Positions 31,459-42,502 of a stretch of 64,000 nt of DNA are shown piece by piece. The stretch spans positions 317,629,259 to 317,693,258 of the forward strand of contig NC_085140.1 in NCBI RefSeq assembly GCF_024139115.2, in the 5' to 3' direction. The number at the start of each line of letters is the position of its first letter. The first letter of the stretch is position 1. The DNA comes from Armigeres subalbatus. Lineage: Eukaryota; Arthropoda; Insecta; Diptera; Culicidae. The translations under genes were made by a program, and so were the position numbers. The notes beneath the pieces were generated by a model that saw only the letters and a program-made list of their open reading frames with translations, was not told the DNA's origin and made no database searches.

Positions 31459-34400
31459 TACGGCCAACACCGAAGATACAATCACTGTGCTGCAGTGGAA
31501 CTGTCACAGTCTGAAAAATAAATTAGACGTGTTCAAGTTTTTGATTCGCAATTCCGATTGTGATGTATTTGCTCTCTGTGAAACATGGCTTTCTTCTGAA
31601 AATGAAATCAACTTCCACGATTTTAACATTATTCGCCAAGATCGGGATGATCATTATGGTGGCGTTCTTTTGGGGATAAAAAAATGTTACTCCTTCTACA
31701 GAATTCCCATTCCGACTGTTCCCGGCTTAGAAATCGTCGCATGCCAAGTAAATGTGAAGAATAAAGATCTTTGCATAGCTTCAGTGTACATTCCTCCAAA
31801 TGCCTCTATTAATCGTCGACATTTTTGGAGCGCAGTCTCCCTCCTATCATCTCCAGTATTGATATTGGGTGATATGAACGCACATGGTATTGGATGGGGC
31901 GAAACGTATGACGATTATAGAGCGCCTATTTCTATGATTTGTGTGACGATTTCAATTTGAATATTTTGAACACTGGTGAAGTAACTCGAATAGGACCAAA
32001 TGGTCAACAAAGCCGTATTGATCTGTCTTTATGTTCAAATTCACTATCATTAGATTGCACGTGGAAGGTAATTCAAGATCCCCATGGTAGTGATCATATG
32101 CCGATAGTTACCACAATTAAAAGTAGCTATCAACAGTCTGAGCCAGTTAATGTTCCTTTCGACCTCACGAAAAACATTGACTGGCCAAAATTTGCATCGG
32201 CGGTAAAAAATGGTATTGAATCAACTGATACTCTTCCACCTTTGGATGAATATCGATTCCTTACTGAGTTGATTCAAAAAAGCGCACAAGAAGCTCAGAA
32301 ACGACGCGTTCCAAGTACATCCGTCATAAGAAGACCAGCCACTCCTGGATGGGATGATGAATGTACTAAGTTGTATTCTGAGAAATCTGATGCCTTCAAG
32401 ACCTTCCGTAAATACGGAATGTCTGAGCTCCTTGAAGATTATTTCAGCGTCAAAAGAAAGCTCAAAAATCTTCTCAAGGCAAAAAACGTAGCTACTGGCG
32501 ACGTTTTGTCGAGGGTCTATCACGAGAAACCTCAATGACAACACTTTGGAAAACGGCCCGCAACATGCGGAACCGCATTTCCACCAACGAGAGTGAAGAA
32601 TACTCCAATCGATGGATATTCAACTTCGCAAAAAGGTCTGTCCAGATTCCGTACCAGCAGAACCGCTATTTCGAGAATCAGTTACTGATCCCGGTTCTTT
32701 GGGTGGACCATTCTCAATGCTGGAACTTTCTATGTCTCTTCTTTCATCGAATAACTCTGCTCCGGGATGCGATAACATCAAATTCAATCTTCTGAAAAAC
32801 CTCCCAGATATCGCAAAAAGACGATTACTTGACCTGTACAACTGTTTCATGGAGTACAACATTGTGCCACCTGAATGGCGACAGGTCAAAGTAATAGCTA
32901 TTCAAAAGCCTGGAAAACCAGCGTCTAATCACAATTCATACCGACCGATTGCCATGCTATCATGCATGAGAAAATTATTGGAGAAAATGATCCTTTCAAG
33001 AGTCGACCATTGGGTCGAAGAAAATGCATTGCTTTCAAATACTCAGTTTGGATTTAGAAAAGGGAAAGGAACAAACGATTGTCTAGCGTTGCTGAAGAAA
33101 GCAACGCTAGACAATCGTTTGTTCCTTTCCCTTTTCTAAATACAACTGGCCTTTGCGCACAAGGAGCAATTGGCTTCAGTATTCTTGGACATTAAGGGCG
33201 CTTTTGATTCAGTTTCCATAGAAGTACTGTCAGGCAATCTGCACAGTAGTGGATTACCCGTTATTTTGAATAATTTCTTGTACAATTTGTTGTCAGAAAA
33301 ACAAATGAACTTCACACTCGGCACTCTGACAACTTCCAGAAATAGCTACATGGGCCTTCCCCAAGGTTCGTGTTTAAGTCCCTTGCTTTATAATTTCTAT
33401 GTTAAAGATATTGACAATTGTTTGGAAGGACAATGCACGCTCAGACAACTTGCAGATGATGCCGTGGTCTCTCTAAGAGGTCCATGTGCAGCTGTCTTGC
33501 AAGACCATTGCAAAGTACCCTGGATAATCTGACTGTTTGGGCCAGACATTTAGGGATCGAGTTTTCACCGCAAAAAACTCAGTTGGTTGTGTTTACTAAG
33601 AAGCGGTATCCTGCTCAACTGAAACTCAAGCTGTTGAATGATGACATCAACCAATCTTTATCTTCTAAATACCTTGGGGTCGTGTTTGATTCCAAATGCA
33701 CCTGGAAACTCCACATTGAGTATTTGATACAAAATGCCGGAAAAGGATCCATTTTCTACGTTCTATCTCCGGAACATGGTGGGGTGCTCACCGGAAGACC
33801 TCATCAAACTCTATAGAACGACTATTCTCTCTGTTTTAGAGTATGGCTCTTTCTGCTTCCTCTCAGCAGCTGATTGCCACCTGATCAAATTGGAACGAAT
33901 TCAGTATCGTTGTTTGCGTATTGCCCTTGGCTGCATGCATTCAACGCATAACATGAGCCTGGAGGTGCTTGCTGGAGTCACTCCTTTAAAGCACCGTTAC
34001 TGGGAGCTCTCACTTAGAATACTCATCAAATGTGGAACAAGTAACACACTTGTTCTAGATAACTTCGATAATATGCTTGAACTAACTTGTCGTTCAAGAT
34101 TCCTGAGAGTTTATCTCAACTACATATCGTCAGATCTTTGTCTTCCGTGTTATAATCCCCTCGAGTTCACTTCACCAACGACAGTTCCTCAATTGTATAC
34201 GATCTGTCCATGAAACATGCTATTCAAGGAATACCAGATCATCTTCGACAAATATCTATTCCCTCACTTTTTCTGAAAATATGAACATGTCAATTGCAAC
34301 AACAGATATTTCACTGATGGTTCTCGCATCAACGGATCCACTGGCTTCGGTGTTTTCAATGTAACTTCAACCACCTTCCAAAAACTTCAGGAACCGTGTT

Positions 34401-35155
34401 CGGTTTATGTTGCTGAGCTGGCAGCAATTAACTTCGCTTTGGGGATAATTTCCAATCAGCCCGTAGACCATTATTTCATCTTCTCGGATAGTCTTAGTTC
34501 TATCGAGGCACTCCGGTCGATGAAACCTGTTAAGCACGCATCTTACTTTCTTACAAACATAAGAGAGCAGATGTGTGTTTTGATCAAAAGATTATTCAAG
34601 ATTACCTTTGTTTGGGTCCCATCTCACTGCTCAATCTATGGCAATGAGAAGGCAGACTCGCTGGCAAAGGTGGGCGCACAGGAAGGTGAGGTTTATGATA
34701 GACAATTCTCGAGCAACGAGTTTTTCCCATTAGTCCGTCAGAGTACTCTTCAAAGTTGGCAAAGGAATTGGACACACAATGAACTTGGACGGTGGCTATT
34801 TTCCATAGTTCCAAAAGTTTCTGGGCGAGCGTGGTTCAGAGGTGAGGACTTAAGTCGAGGCTTCATTCGCGTGATGTCGAGACTTATGTCCAATCACTAT
34901 TCACTAAACGCACATCTGTACAGAATAAACCTTGTCGATAGCAACTTATGTAGGTGCGGAGCCGGTTATGATGACATCGATCACGTAGTTTGGTCCTGCT
35001 CGGAAAATGACGCCTCCAGAGAGCAATTATTGGATACCCTTGTGGCCCGAGGTAAACAACCCTTCAGGGAAGTTCGAGGTGTTTTGGGAGATCGTGATGT
35101 TGTCTATATGCAGGCCATTTATAGTTTTCTTTGTGCTTCTGACATCAAAATCTAA
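31451..35155 (+). pseudogene. LINE ORF2: endonuclease, reverse transcriptase, RNase H; multiply frameshifted
   Basis: ATG 31451 opens the frame M-D-N-T-A-N-T-E-D-T. Endonuclease motifs: L-Q-W-N-C-H-S-L, E-T-W-L, G-D-M-N-A-H, R-I-D-L-S and G-S-D-H-M-P-I. RT motifs: K-P-G-K, Y-R-P-I-A-M-L, F-G-F-R-K-G-K-G-T, F-L-D-I-K-G-A-F-D-S, G-L-P-Q-G-S-C-L-S-P and L-A-D-D (33451 region), the catalytic pair being D-D. RNase H: F-T-D-G-S (34315 region), A-E-L-A-A-I, F-S-D-S and N-E-K-A-D-S, so all four acidic residues are visible. It ends with a C-R-C-G-x9-H-V-V-W-S-C motif and stop at 35155. Frame changes occur near 31930, 32485, 33095, 33510, 33800 and 34210. Confidence 0.85.
33053..33140. repeat. Perfect 41-bp palindrome (6-bp loop) inside the RT domain
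   Basis: 33053-33093 is exactly complementary to 33100-33140, with GAAGAA between. The left arm is normal RT coding (fingers motif F-R-K-G-K-G-T-N-D). The right arm is an inverted duplicate that replaces a few codons just before I-Q-L-A-F-A, and it breaks the frame. Perfect identity indicates a recent event. Confidence 0.95.
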
Positions 35156-35540
35156 TATTTTGTTTTTTTTTCTTTAAAGTTTTTTTGTTCTGTCTCTGTC
35201 TTTTGTTCCGTAGAGCTCCATAGCTCTTGCCATCCGGAAGATGCTCCCAGTCGAACCATTCCTCGAGCATGACGACACGCCACATCGTCACTGACGCCAA
35301 ATGCCCGGATGAGAAGCTGAAATTTCCTTATCCCAAATCCTAAGCCCCGTCCATCCTTAAACATTGTAAACTAACCTCGAGTCACCACGAGTACGCTGGC
35401 TCCTTCCCCTCTCTTATTAACTGTATAATAAAATGATATTGATTGTATATATCACAAAGAACCATGGCTCCGTGAAGTGTTATACACGCCTGAGCCTACC
35501 AAATAAACGAACTTGGAAAAAAAAAAAAAAGACTTTCCCT

Positions 35541-37320
35541 ATTATTTTGCCAGAATGAAAGGTCACGAAAAAAAATCACTTTGCTGAAGTTTTGGAATTG
35601 TCCACTTTTACAGATGTTTCAGATCTTTCAGATCGAAGGATTGTTTCTACGACATTTGTAGACCACAGAAGACTTTCACTATTGATTGCACCCACAATTC
35701 ACCAGAATGGATGGTTACGAAAAAAGTGCTATGTTCTGGGTTGAACTTTTAGAATGGCCTCTTTCACGGATGTCCCGGATCTTCTGGAGGACCGATTTTG
35801 TGGCATTTTGGAGGTCACAGAAGATTTTCATTATTGATTGCATCCATAATTCGCCAGAATATATTATTATGAAAAAAATACAAAGCTCTGGGACGAACTT
35901 TTGGGATTGGTCATTTTTACGGATGTTCCGGTAGATCTGGAAAAACCGTTTTTGAGACATTTAGGGGTCACTGAAGACTTTCACTATTTACTGCACATAC
36001 AATTTGTCAGAATGGATGCTTGCGAAAAAATCACGAAGCTCTGGGATGAACTTTTGGAATTGGCCATTTTACGGATGTTCCAGATCTTCCCAAGAATTAT
36101 TTCTGGGGCATTTGGAGGTCACAGAAGACATTTACTATTGATTGCATCCACAATTTGCCAGAATGAATGGTTTTAAAAAAAATCCCGACACTCTAGGGTG
36201 AACTTTTGGAATTGGCTACTTTTACGGATGTTCCGGATCTTCTGGAGGACCGTTTTTGGGACATTTGTAGGTCACAGAAGGCTTTAACTACTGATTGCGC
36301 CCACAATTTGCCAGATTGAATGGTTATCAAAAAATCGCGAAGCTCTGGGATGAACTTTTAGAATTGGCCACTTTTACGGATGTTCCGGATTTTCCGGAGG
36401 ACAGTTTCTGGGACATTTTGAAGTCACAGAAGACATTAACTGTTTATTGCACCCACAATTTGCCAGAATAAATGGTTATCAAAAAATCGTGAAGCTCTAG
36501 GATAAACTTTTGGAATTGGCCACTTTTACGGATGTTCCAGATCTTCCGGAGGACCGTTTCTGAGACATTCGGGGGTCACAGAAGGCTTTTTTTGATTGCC
36601 CCCATAATTTGCCAGAATGAATGGTTATCAAAAAATCGCGAAGCTCTGGGATTAACTTTTAAAATTGGCCACTTTTACGGATGTTCCGGATCTTCCGGAG
36701 GAACGTTTCTGGGACATTTGGAGGTCACAGAAGACTTTACCTATTGATTGCACCCACAATTCGCCAGAATGAATGGTTTTAAAAAAATCGCGAAGCTCTA
36801 GGATAAACTTGTGGAATTGGTTGTTTTACGGATGTTCCGGATCTTCCGGAGGACCGTTTCTGGGACATTTGTAGGTCACAGAAGGCTTTAACTATTGATA
36901 GCACCCACAATTTGCCAGAATGAAACATTACGAAAAAATCGCGGAGCTCTAGGATAAACTTTTGGAATTGGCCGTTACACAGATGTTCCGGATTTTCGAG
37001 AGGACTGTTTCTGGGACATTTGTAGGTCACAGATGGCTTTAACTATTGATTGCACACACAATTTGCCAGAATGAATCATTACGAAAAAATCGCGGAGCTC
37101 TAGGATAAACTTTTGGAATTGGCCGTTTTACGGATGTTCCGGATCTTCCGGAGGACCGTTTCTGGGATATTTGTAGGTCACAGAAGGCTTTAACTATTGA
37201 TATCACCCACATATTGCCAGAATGAATGGTTATCAAAAAATCACGAAGCTCTGGGATGAACTTTTAGAATTGGCCAATTTTACGGAAGCTCCGGATCTTC
37301 CAGAGGGCTTTCCGATGACC
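35541..37320 (+). repeat. Right satellite arm, ~150-bp units in plus orientation
   Basis: About 11-12 units, each reading gatgttccggatcttccgga, gaccgtttctgggacatttg, ggtcacagaag, attgattgcacccacaattt, gccagaatgaatggtta, then 'aaaaaatcgcgaagctctgg' and 'gaacttttggaattggcca'. Successive 'gatgttcc' words at about 36225, 36377, 36531, 36680, 36830, 36981 and 37132 give a period of ~150 bp. Units nearest the outer end are most alike. Frames of 65-91 codons read the unit and are not genes. Confidence 0.9.
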
Positions 37321-38191
37321 GCTCGAGGGATGAATTTGCCCAGAAATGGCATATACAATATAGCAAATACAGTTGGTATCATCAGAGCACATATTTGCAA
37401 GCAATTTTATGTTTCATAACACGAAACTCGATAATTTGGTACCAAATTGAGAAGCTCAAACAGTACCTCTTTAGCACAGGTTCCCCGGGGACTAGAGTGG
37501 TCAATTTGGATGAATCACCCCGTGGGCTTGTTATTGGAACCTACAGCTTTCGTTTGGTGCCTAAAGATCGAAAATCGGTTGAAATTTGAGTTTTTGTGAT
37601 CGAGATGAAATCTTGGGTCCAAATGGACCCCAATGCACAATGTGTCACTTTTTTTGTGGCGCCTCTCCTAGATGTCGCTGGAAGCTGATTTTCGCAGGGA
37701 ATCCTTATTTCCGAAAGTTAGGAAAAGTCAGAATTTTTCAGATTTTTATCTCGTTGCGTTACAAAGTTACAGCGGTGTTTTGGGTGTGCTTGGGTCGAAA
37801 TGGACCCCAATGCACTAGGAAGGTTAATGCACCGAGGGAGGCATCATCACTGCTAGGTGAATTGATTTGAGTTTTTTAGCGTCTCCTGGCTTTTAGAATG
37901 AATAAACTATTCCTTGTCTTTAAATCTGGGTGATTTTTATTCATGCTTCTTTATTTTTAGCTAAGTTTTCAAGGGTGCCCACAACCGAACCACGAAATGA
38001 AAATGTCCAAAATGTCAAATTTTCTAAATTGTCAATATTTTTTTCTAAATCGATGAAATCATATTAATTTCTTTGCTAAGTAAGGTTATAAGTTTAGCTT
38101 TCGATTGCTATGCAAATGTCGACATAAGATCAACCAGGGCCAAAGTTATGGACCAAACACAAAAGGGTGCCCACAACCGAACCTCCTCCCC
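37321..38191. repeat. Outer right arm of the foldback element
   Basis: 37321-37655 mirrors 25740-26090. 37656-37800 is absent from the left arm and contains a second 'ggaccccaatgcac' word, so the arms are not symmetrical here. 37826-37875 keeps a decayed end of the 20901-21640 family, as the left arm does at 25590. 37972-38191 holds the terminal repeat and one inner copy of its motif. Confidence 0.7.
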
Positions 38192-38382
38192 TAATAAAAC
38201 GACACAAATTATTATGGCAAATATCATCAATTTCGAATAGCTACGTAGTCCTACGTCACCTTTGCGTACAACCCGATTGGGCTGCACCTTTGAGTTTTTT
38301 CGAACCCTCTCAAATTAAATAAAAACAGCAAAAACAAAATTCCCTGATTTTTCCATGTGTTTTCCATTAATTTCCAGGTAGT
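38192..38382. other. Short intergenic spacer
   Basis: Contains 'acgtagtcctacgtcacctt', a small palindromic block (acgtag-tcctacgt), and no gene. Confidence 0.35.
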
Positions 38383-38547
38383 GGGCTTCGTGGCCGTGCG
38401 GTTAGCGACGTCAATCGTCTAGACGCATGTGCTATGGGGCGAGGGTTCGATTCCCGCTCCGGTAAGGAGGAAACTTTTCGCGATCGAAAAATTCTCCACC
38501 GGTCCACTGGGTGTTATGTGTCCTGTCCCCGTTGTCTAGGTGTTAAG
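38383..38547 (+). mobile_element. tRNA-derived SINE
   Basis: The head carries an A box TGGCCGTGCGG (38391-38401) and a B box GGTTCGATTCC (38444-38454) spaced as in tRNA genes, the pol III promoter of SINEs. It is followed by a non-tRNA body (ttctccaccggtccactggg, tgtcctgtccccgttgtcta). The right end is unclear, and no A-tail or target duplication was found. It resembles tRNA-type SINEs of Aedes such as Feilai, but I could not compare sequences. Confidence 0.75.
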
Positions 38548-38885
38548 TAGGGGAAGAGGCCCCAAAACGCCCCCCCGATGCAAAATGACTTTTGTGGTTT
38601 CCCTCATATTTACCATCATTCAGATGTCCGTAACAAAACTAGATCTAAAATTATGTAGGATAGGCGAAGAAAGTTTCAAAAAAGTGCATGGGAAGGTCGG
38701 AAAAACCGAAAATTTCCACATTTTGAAGAAACATCTAACATTTTGGCGAGGCAAAACGCCCTAGTGGCAATAACTTATAAAGTACTTGCGTCTCCACGGA
38801 CTATCCATACTAGAATGCTGATCCGCCGACGCGTAGTACTTTGTTCCCTTGGAGCTGCCAGCTAAAAGGCGTTTTGCCTCATGAG
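38548..38885. mobile_element. Candidate TA-flanked MITE
   Basis: GAGGCCCCAAAACGCC near the left end is partly complementary to GGCGTTTTGCCTC at 38868-38880, and a further direct copy GAGGCAAAACGCC lies at 38748. Ends begin TAGGGG as in other TA-type elements here. Weak pairing. Confidence 0.3.
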
Positions 38886-39079
38886 TTTTCCGGCAACAGA
38901 ATATCACCACGTTTTTGAAATGTGAATATTATCAATATGATTGAGATTTTTGACAATTTTTGAATGGCATCAACTAGCTATCTTGTTTAACTGATGCATA
39001 ATGTAAAAATACCCATGAATAGCGTTACAAATAAGACAATAGAGCAGTGTTTGCTAAGCTAGGCCATAGATTCCATCGA

Positions 39080-39475
39080 AAAATCTACCGGATTTTAAGA
39101 ATCGCTTCAGGATTGCTTCCTCCAGGATTTAATTTGAAAATTTCTTTGCTAAAACTTTAAAAAACATCTCAAGGAATTGTTCCGGAAATTCCTTTAGAGA
39201 AGCATTTGGCGATTTCTTTACGATTTTTTTTAAATTTCTTTAGGTGTTTGTTCGAAAATGTCTTGTGAAAATCGCTCGGAAATACCTAAAATTTTATGAA
39301 TTTCTATGGAAATTTGATTAAGAATTCTTTCGGAAATTTCTTTGAATTTTATTTTAGCTGTCTTTTTTAAAGAAACTTAATAAAACTTCTTAAGAAAATG
39401 TTCCGGAAACATGTTTGGGAATTTCTTCAGAAAATCCTTCAGAACTTCTTACGAAAACTCCTTCAGGAAATGTGT
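39080..39475. repeat. Strongly decayed 12-bp-type array
   Basis: 'ggaaattcctttag', 'ggaaatttctttg', 'aaaactccttcagg' words at irregular 12-bp multiples. Low-complexity, non-coding. Confidence 0.5.
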
Positions 39476-39675
39476 TGATGCAAAAATATGAGATTGCTGG
39501 GTCCATGACGTTAGGTATAATACCTTTTTTATGTCGTGGGCTATTTTTGGGGCATTTTATGCTTAACATCCTTTATGCCTCACGTACGCAGATAGAAAAA
39601 TGTGTTACACGAAAGTAATGCACATAAAGGGAATGCCAAAAAGAGCGTAATTTTAAACGATATTTTCGCTTGAAT

Positions 39676-39752
39676 GTATGCAATTTGTATTGCATTATGC
39701 CACTATTTATTCGATTAAGTGGCATAATCCTATACAAACTGCATACATGAAG
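39676..39752. repeat. Hairpin with ~30-bp stem
   Basis: tgtatgcaatttgtattgca and ttatgccact pair with agtggcataa and tcctatacaaactgcataca around a 13-nt loop. It may be the core of a small foldback element whose outer ends are near 39505 and 39870 (catgacgttagg / cctaacgtcc). Confidence 0.6.
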
Positions 39753-40028
39753 GGCGAAGTTAATGGAAAACATTCATGTATGCTCAGACTAGTGTAATTT
39801 TCCGCGCCTGTATTTTTTACGCGCTGATTAGTTTTCATTATTTTTTTCTGTGTACTCATGCCTAACGTCCTTATGGTCACTCCTCACCGAATCCAAGTTT
39901 CAAAGTGCTCGCGTTTTCGGGGACACATCACTCGATACGGAAGCAACGCACAACATCTAGTTTGAGACCAACATCTAGTTTGCCAACAGCCAAGGTACCG
40001 GTACTAGAAGTGTCAAACGGCCAATTTA

Positions 40029-40165
40029 TAGCCTATTCAGATTACGCCATTTATGATCATAAATATCATGATAAACAACAACCTGATGCCATCCCCATTC
40101 ATTCAATTTTCTTTCTCAGCGATATTTATTACGATAAATAATCCAATCGTAATCTGAATAGGCTA
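40029..40165. mobile_element. 137-bp MITE, TAGCCTATTCAGATTACG ends
   Basis: TAGCCTATTCAGATTACG at the left is the exact complement of CGTAATCTGAATAGGCTA at the right. Further pairing (catttatgatcat / acgataaataat) lies inside. Non-coding; frame 39905-40141 is incidental. Confidence 0.75.
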
Positions 40166-40249
40166 TTAAGCTTATTGAAGCATATTTTAGCAAAATAATT
40201 TCAATGGTTGCAGCGTCACTAGTGTTCTATTACTGCTTTACTGTAAACA

Positions 40250-41500
40250 CTTTCAGAAAATGCTTCGGATATTCTTTAGAAATTCCTTGGGATTTTTTAG
40301 GAACTCGTTCAGAAGAATCTTGAGGAAAACTATCCAAAGTTTTTCCGGATATTTTGCTTTTAAGAATTCTTTGGAAATTTATTTATTTATTTATTTCTTC
40401 GTCTTGAATTATAAAACTCCTCAGACTGCTTCTTATCTAATATTTCTTATTCTATTCTTAAAAACTAGTTTAGACACATTAAAATCAAAAACAGCACTTG
40501 CACTATTAAACGACCGAAAACAGTTTTCCAGAGGGTTGTTAAAACCATATGACGTCCTGTGACGCTGAATCATAATAAGATCGCGTTCACGCAGATGCCG
40601 AGAAGGAGCGTAAAACGTAACGTTTTGCAATAAATATGGACACTGCACGACATTTTTTAAAATATCAAAAACAAACAGCCTTTGCAGATTAGTCCGACGA
40701 AGCGCAAGTGTCTCCAGCCCTATAAGTTTGCAGCGGCTGGAATAGTCCGGGAGGTTTACAGGATCATTCCAGGGAAGCCGACGGAGGGCGTATCTGATGA
40801 AACATCGTTGAACCTTTTCAATCCTGATAGATTGTGTCACGTGGTATGGGGACCACACACATACTGCATACTCCAAGATACTTCGCACCGTTGAACAGTA
40901 TAGTGCTTTGAGTGCATAGATGTCCGTGAAGTCCTTTGTATTTCGACGAATGAAACCCAATGCAGCAAATGCTTTCGCGGTAGTCATGCTGATGTGCTCA
41001 TTAAAACGAAATTCTTCGAGAATACATTTAGAAACTCCTTTGAAAAATCCATTCGGGATTCCTTCGGCTATTTTTTCAAGAATTCCTTTAGCAAAAACCT
41101 TTCACAAATCACTTTACATTTTTTTGAACGAAAAATTCCGGACGAAAAATCGTCCGGATATTCGTTTTGAAATTCCTCCGGGATTTTTTTCGGTTTTTAT
41201 CTTGGGAATTCCTCCAGAAATAATTTTAAAAATTGCTAATTATTCTTATAGACAATCTTTTAGTGAATTCTTTGAAAAATTCCTTGGAAAACTGATCCCG
41301 AAATTCCTTCGGAACTTCCTCCAGGAATTGCTTTGAAAAGTTCTAACTAATTTAGTATTTTTTAATGTATTCATAAAGAATTTCCGAGAGAATACTCAAA
41401 AGAATTTACAAAGTAATACCTAATTGATTTCCTGAATAAATTCCTAGACTTCACCAAGAATAGCTTCGGAAATTCTCCAGGAATTCTTTTGAAGAAGACA
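40250..41500. repeat. Decayed 12-bp-type array split by a LINE fragment
   Basis: Units such as 'aattccttgggatttttt', 'gaattcctttagc' and 'gaacttcctccagg' occur on both sides of the LINE fragment at 40380-41012 in the same orientation. Frame 40920-41336 reads through it. Confidence 0.6.
40380..41012 (-). pseudogene. 5'-truncated non-LTR retrotransposon, C-terminal ORF2 domain
   Basis: A 184-codon minus-strand frame, open further upstream to ~41012 as F-R-F-N-E-H-I-S-M, is uninterrupted and reads the post-RT domain common to jockey/CR1-type LINEs: A-F-A-A-L-G-F-I-R-R-N, then V-R-S-I-L-E-Y-A-V-C-V-W-S-P-Y, R-I-E-K-V-Q-R-C-F-I-R-Y-A-L-R and R-R-T-N-L-Q-R-L-F-V-F-D. The 3' end bears a tandem (AAAT)n tail (read as atttatttattt at 40379-40396). 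The lack of stops suggests a fairly young insertion. The catalytic RT part is missing. Confidence 0.8.
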
Positions 41501-41988
41501 ACACTTTTTTTGCGGAACAACGATCTATTAACTTTCACACAATTTCAATAGATTTGATTGGTATATAATTTTTTTCATCTTTTTAAAGAATTTCACTCAT
41601 GATCACCGGTTATTGAAATTTCCCTGATTATGTCAGGAATTCCCTGGTAATTCCAGGTTTTCCAGGTTTTTTCAGGTAGTAGATACCCTGGTATACTACG
41701 GAAAAATTCTGAAATAAAAAAAATACCCAAATACAATTTTTCCGTAATTTACATATCCTTTGTGAAAAATCGCCTCCAGGTATTTGCTAGTCGGATTTGA
41801 TCTTGTTCATTTAGTCCATATTAAACTGTAAACAACCACCTCTCGGGTTGGTATTAGTTACAGCACATCCGATGTGTGTTTTACTAATTTGAGCTTTCTG
41901 CCAGTATCCAAACAACACCACGTTTGGTGATTGATGTGTGTCGGCAGCTCAGTTCGCGCATAAACCACCCGAATGGGTAAAAGTTCGT
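41501..41988. other. Upstream region of the host exon; not obviously repetitive after ~41800
   Basis: 41590-41740 has low-complexity 'tccctggtaattccaggttt' words. From ~41800 the sequence loses transposon hallmarks and gains GC, as expected near a gene start. Confidence 0.4.
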
Positions 41989-42022
41989 TCAGTATCATTT
42001 CTACGCCGGCCGACTCGAGATG
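41989..42022 (+). promoter_or_regulatory. Core promoter: arthropod initiator TCAGT plus DPE
   Basis: TCAGT at 41989-41993 gives A+1 at 41991. AGATG at 42018-42022 sits exactly at +28 to +32 and fits RGWYV. Another initiator-like word (TCAGTT, 41949) has no DPE at the right distance. No TATA box lies 30 bp upstream, as usual for DPE promoters. This would place a ~512-nt 5' UTR before the ATG at 42503. Inference from spacing only. Confidence 0.5.
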
Positions 42023-42502
42023 TTCAAACGCTCGCGGCTCTTGATATAAGCTCGCGCTACTTTTTTACTTTTCCACTGGATACGTTCCAGCTCCTTCCCT
42101 TGCGCGTTGTTATTTTTCGATCGAAGTGATAATTTGTGTGCACTCAAATCACTCAACCCGTCACAAATGCGATCAACAACAGTTCGATAAAATCAAGTTT
42201 CGTCACTCGGTTGGCGGTTAGTAGTTTCTTCTACTTTGGCTATCGTCGTCGTCGTCGCGTGTTTTTTGCGATCGATCATACATATCTCAATATCAGACGA
42301 TGAAGATGCAGAAAAAATTCAATGTGATTTAACTGTTGATCGATCAAATTAGTGCGATCCGTTGGTGTTCGATTGGAAAATTTGGTTTGTTGCTTCATTT
42401 CGTACGACTAAGTTGGATAAGTAAAGTTAGTGCGGTTATCAGTATCCGAAACAAGCACGATCTCAACAGTCATTACATCAGTCAGTAGCAACGACGACAA
42501 TC

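Larger units (their letters stand above)
29751..35530 (+). mobile_element. Near full-length I-like non-LTR retrotransposon with RNase H
   Basis: Complete at both ends: the flanks AAGACTTTCCCT at 29739-29750 and 35529-35540 are a 10-12-bp target duplication (two As ambiguous with the tail). The element starts CATTCCGTGCC, has a ~340-bp 5' UTR with internal promoter, ORF1 with three CCHC knuckles, ORF2 with endonuclease, reverse transcriptase, RNase H and a Cys/His end motif, a 3' UTR with AATAAA at 35502, and a poly(A) tail at 35517-35530. RNase H places it in the I/LOA/R1 group; I favour the I clade from the ORF1 and RT style. Several single-base frameshifts and a 41-bp palindrome inactivate it. 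It sits in the right satellite arm in the sense direction. Confidence 0.9.
24846..38191. mobile_element. 13.3-kb composite foldback element with inverted satellite arms
   Basis: The left terminus GGGGAGGAGGTTCGGTTGTG and the complement of the right terminus (CACAACCGAACCTCCTCCCC) are perfect inverted repeats of 27 bp (continuing GGGCACC), flanked by TA at 24844-24845 and 38192-38193. The subterminal motif ggttcggtt(a/g)tgggcacc occurs about four times on the left and, complemented, twice on the right. Inside, 25740-26170 and 37222-37655 are long inverted copies, and ~150-bp satellite units run minus-wise in the left arm and plus-wise in the right. No transposase was found. Later insertions (27828-28654, 28819-28970, 29751-35530) account for about half the length. 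Confidence 0.7.

Noticed and set aside
41949..41954. TCAGTT as the transcription start of the host exon
   Set aside because: No DPE at +28 and no TATA at -30; the site at 41989 has a correctly spaced DPE.
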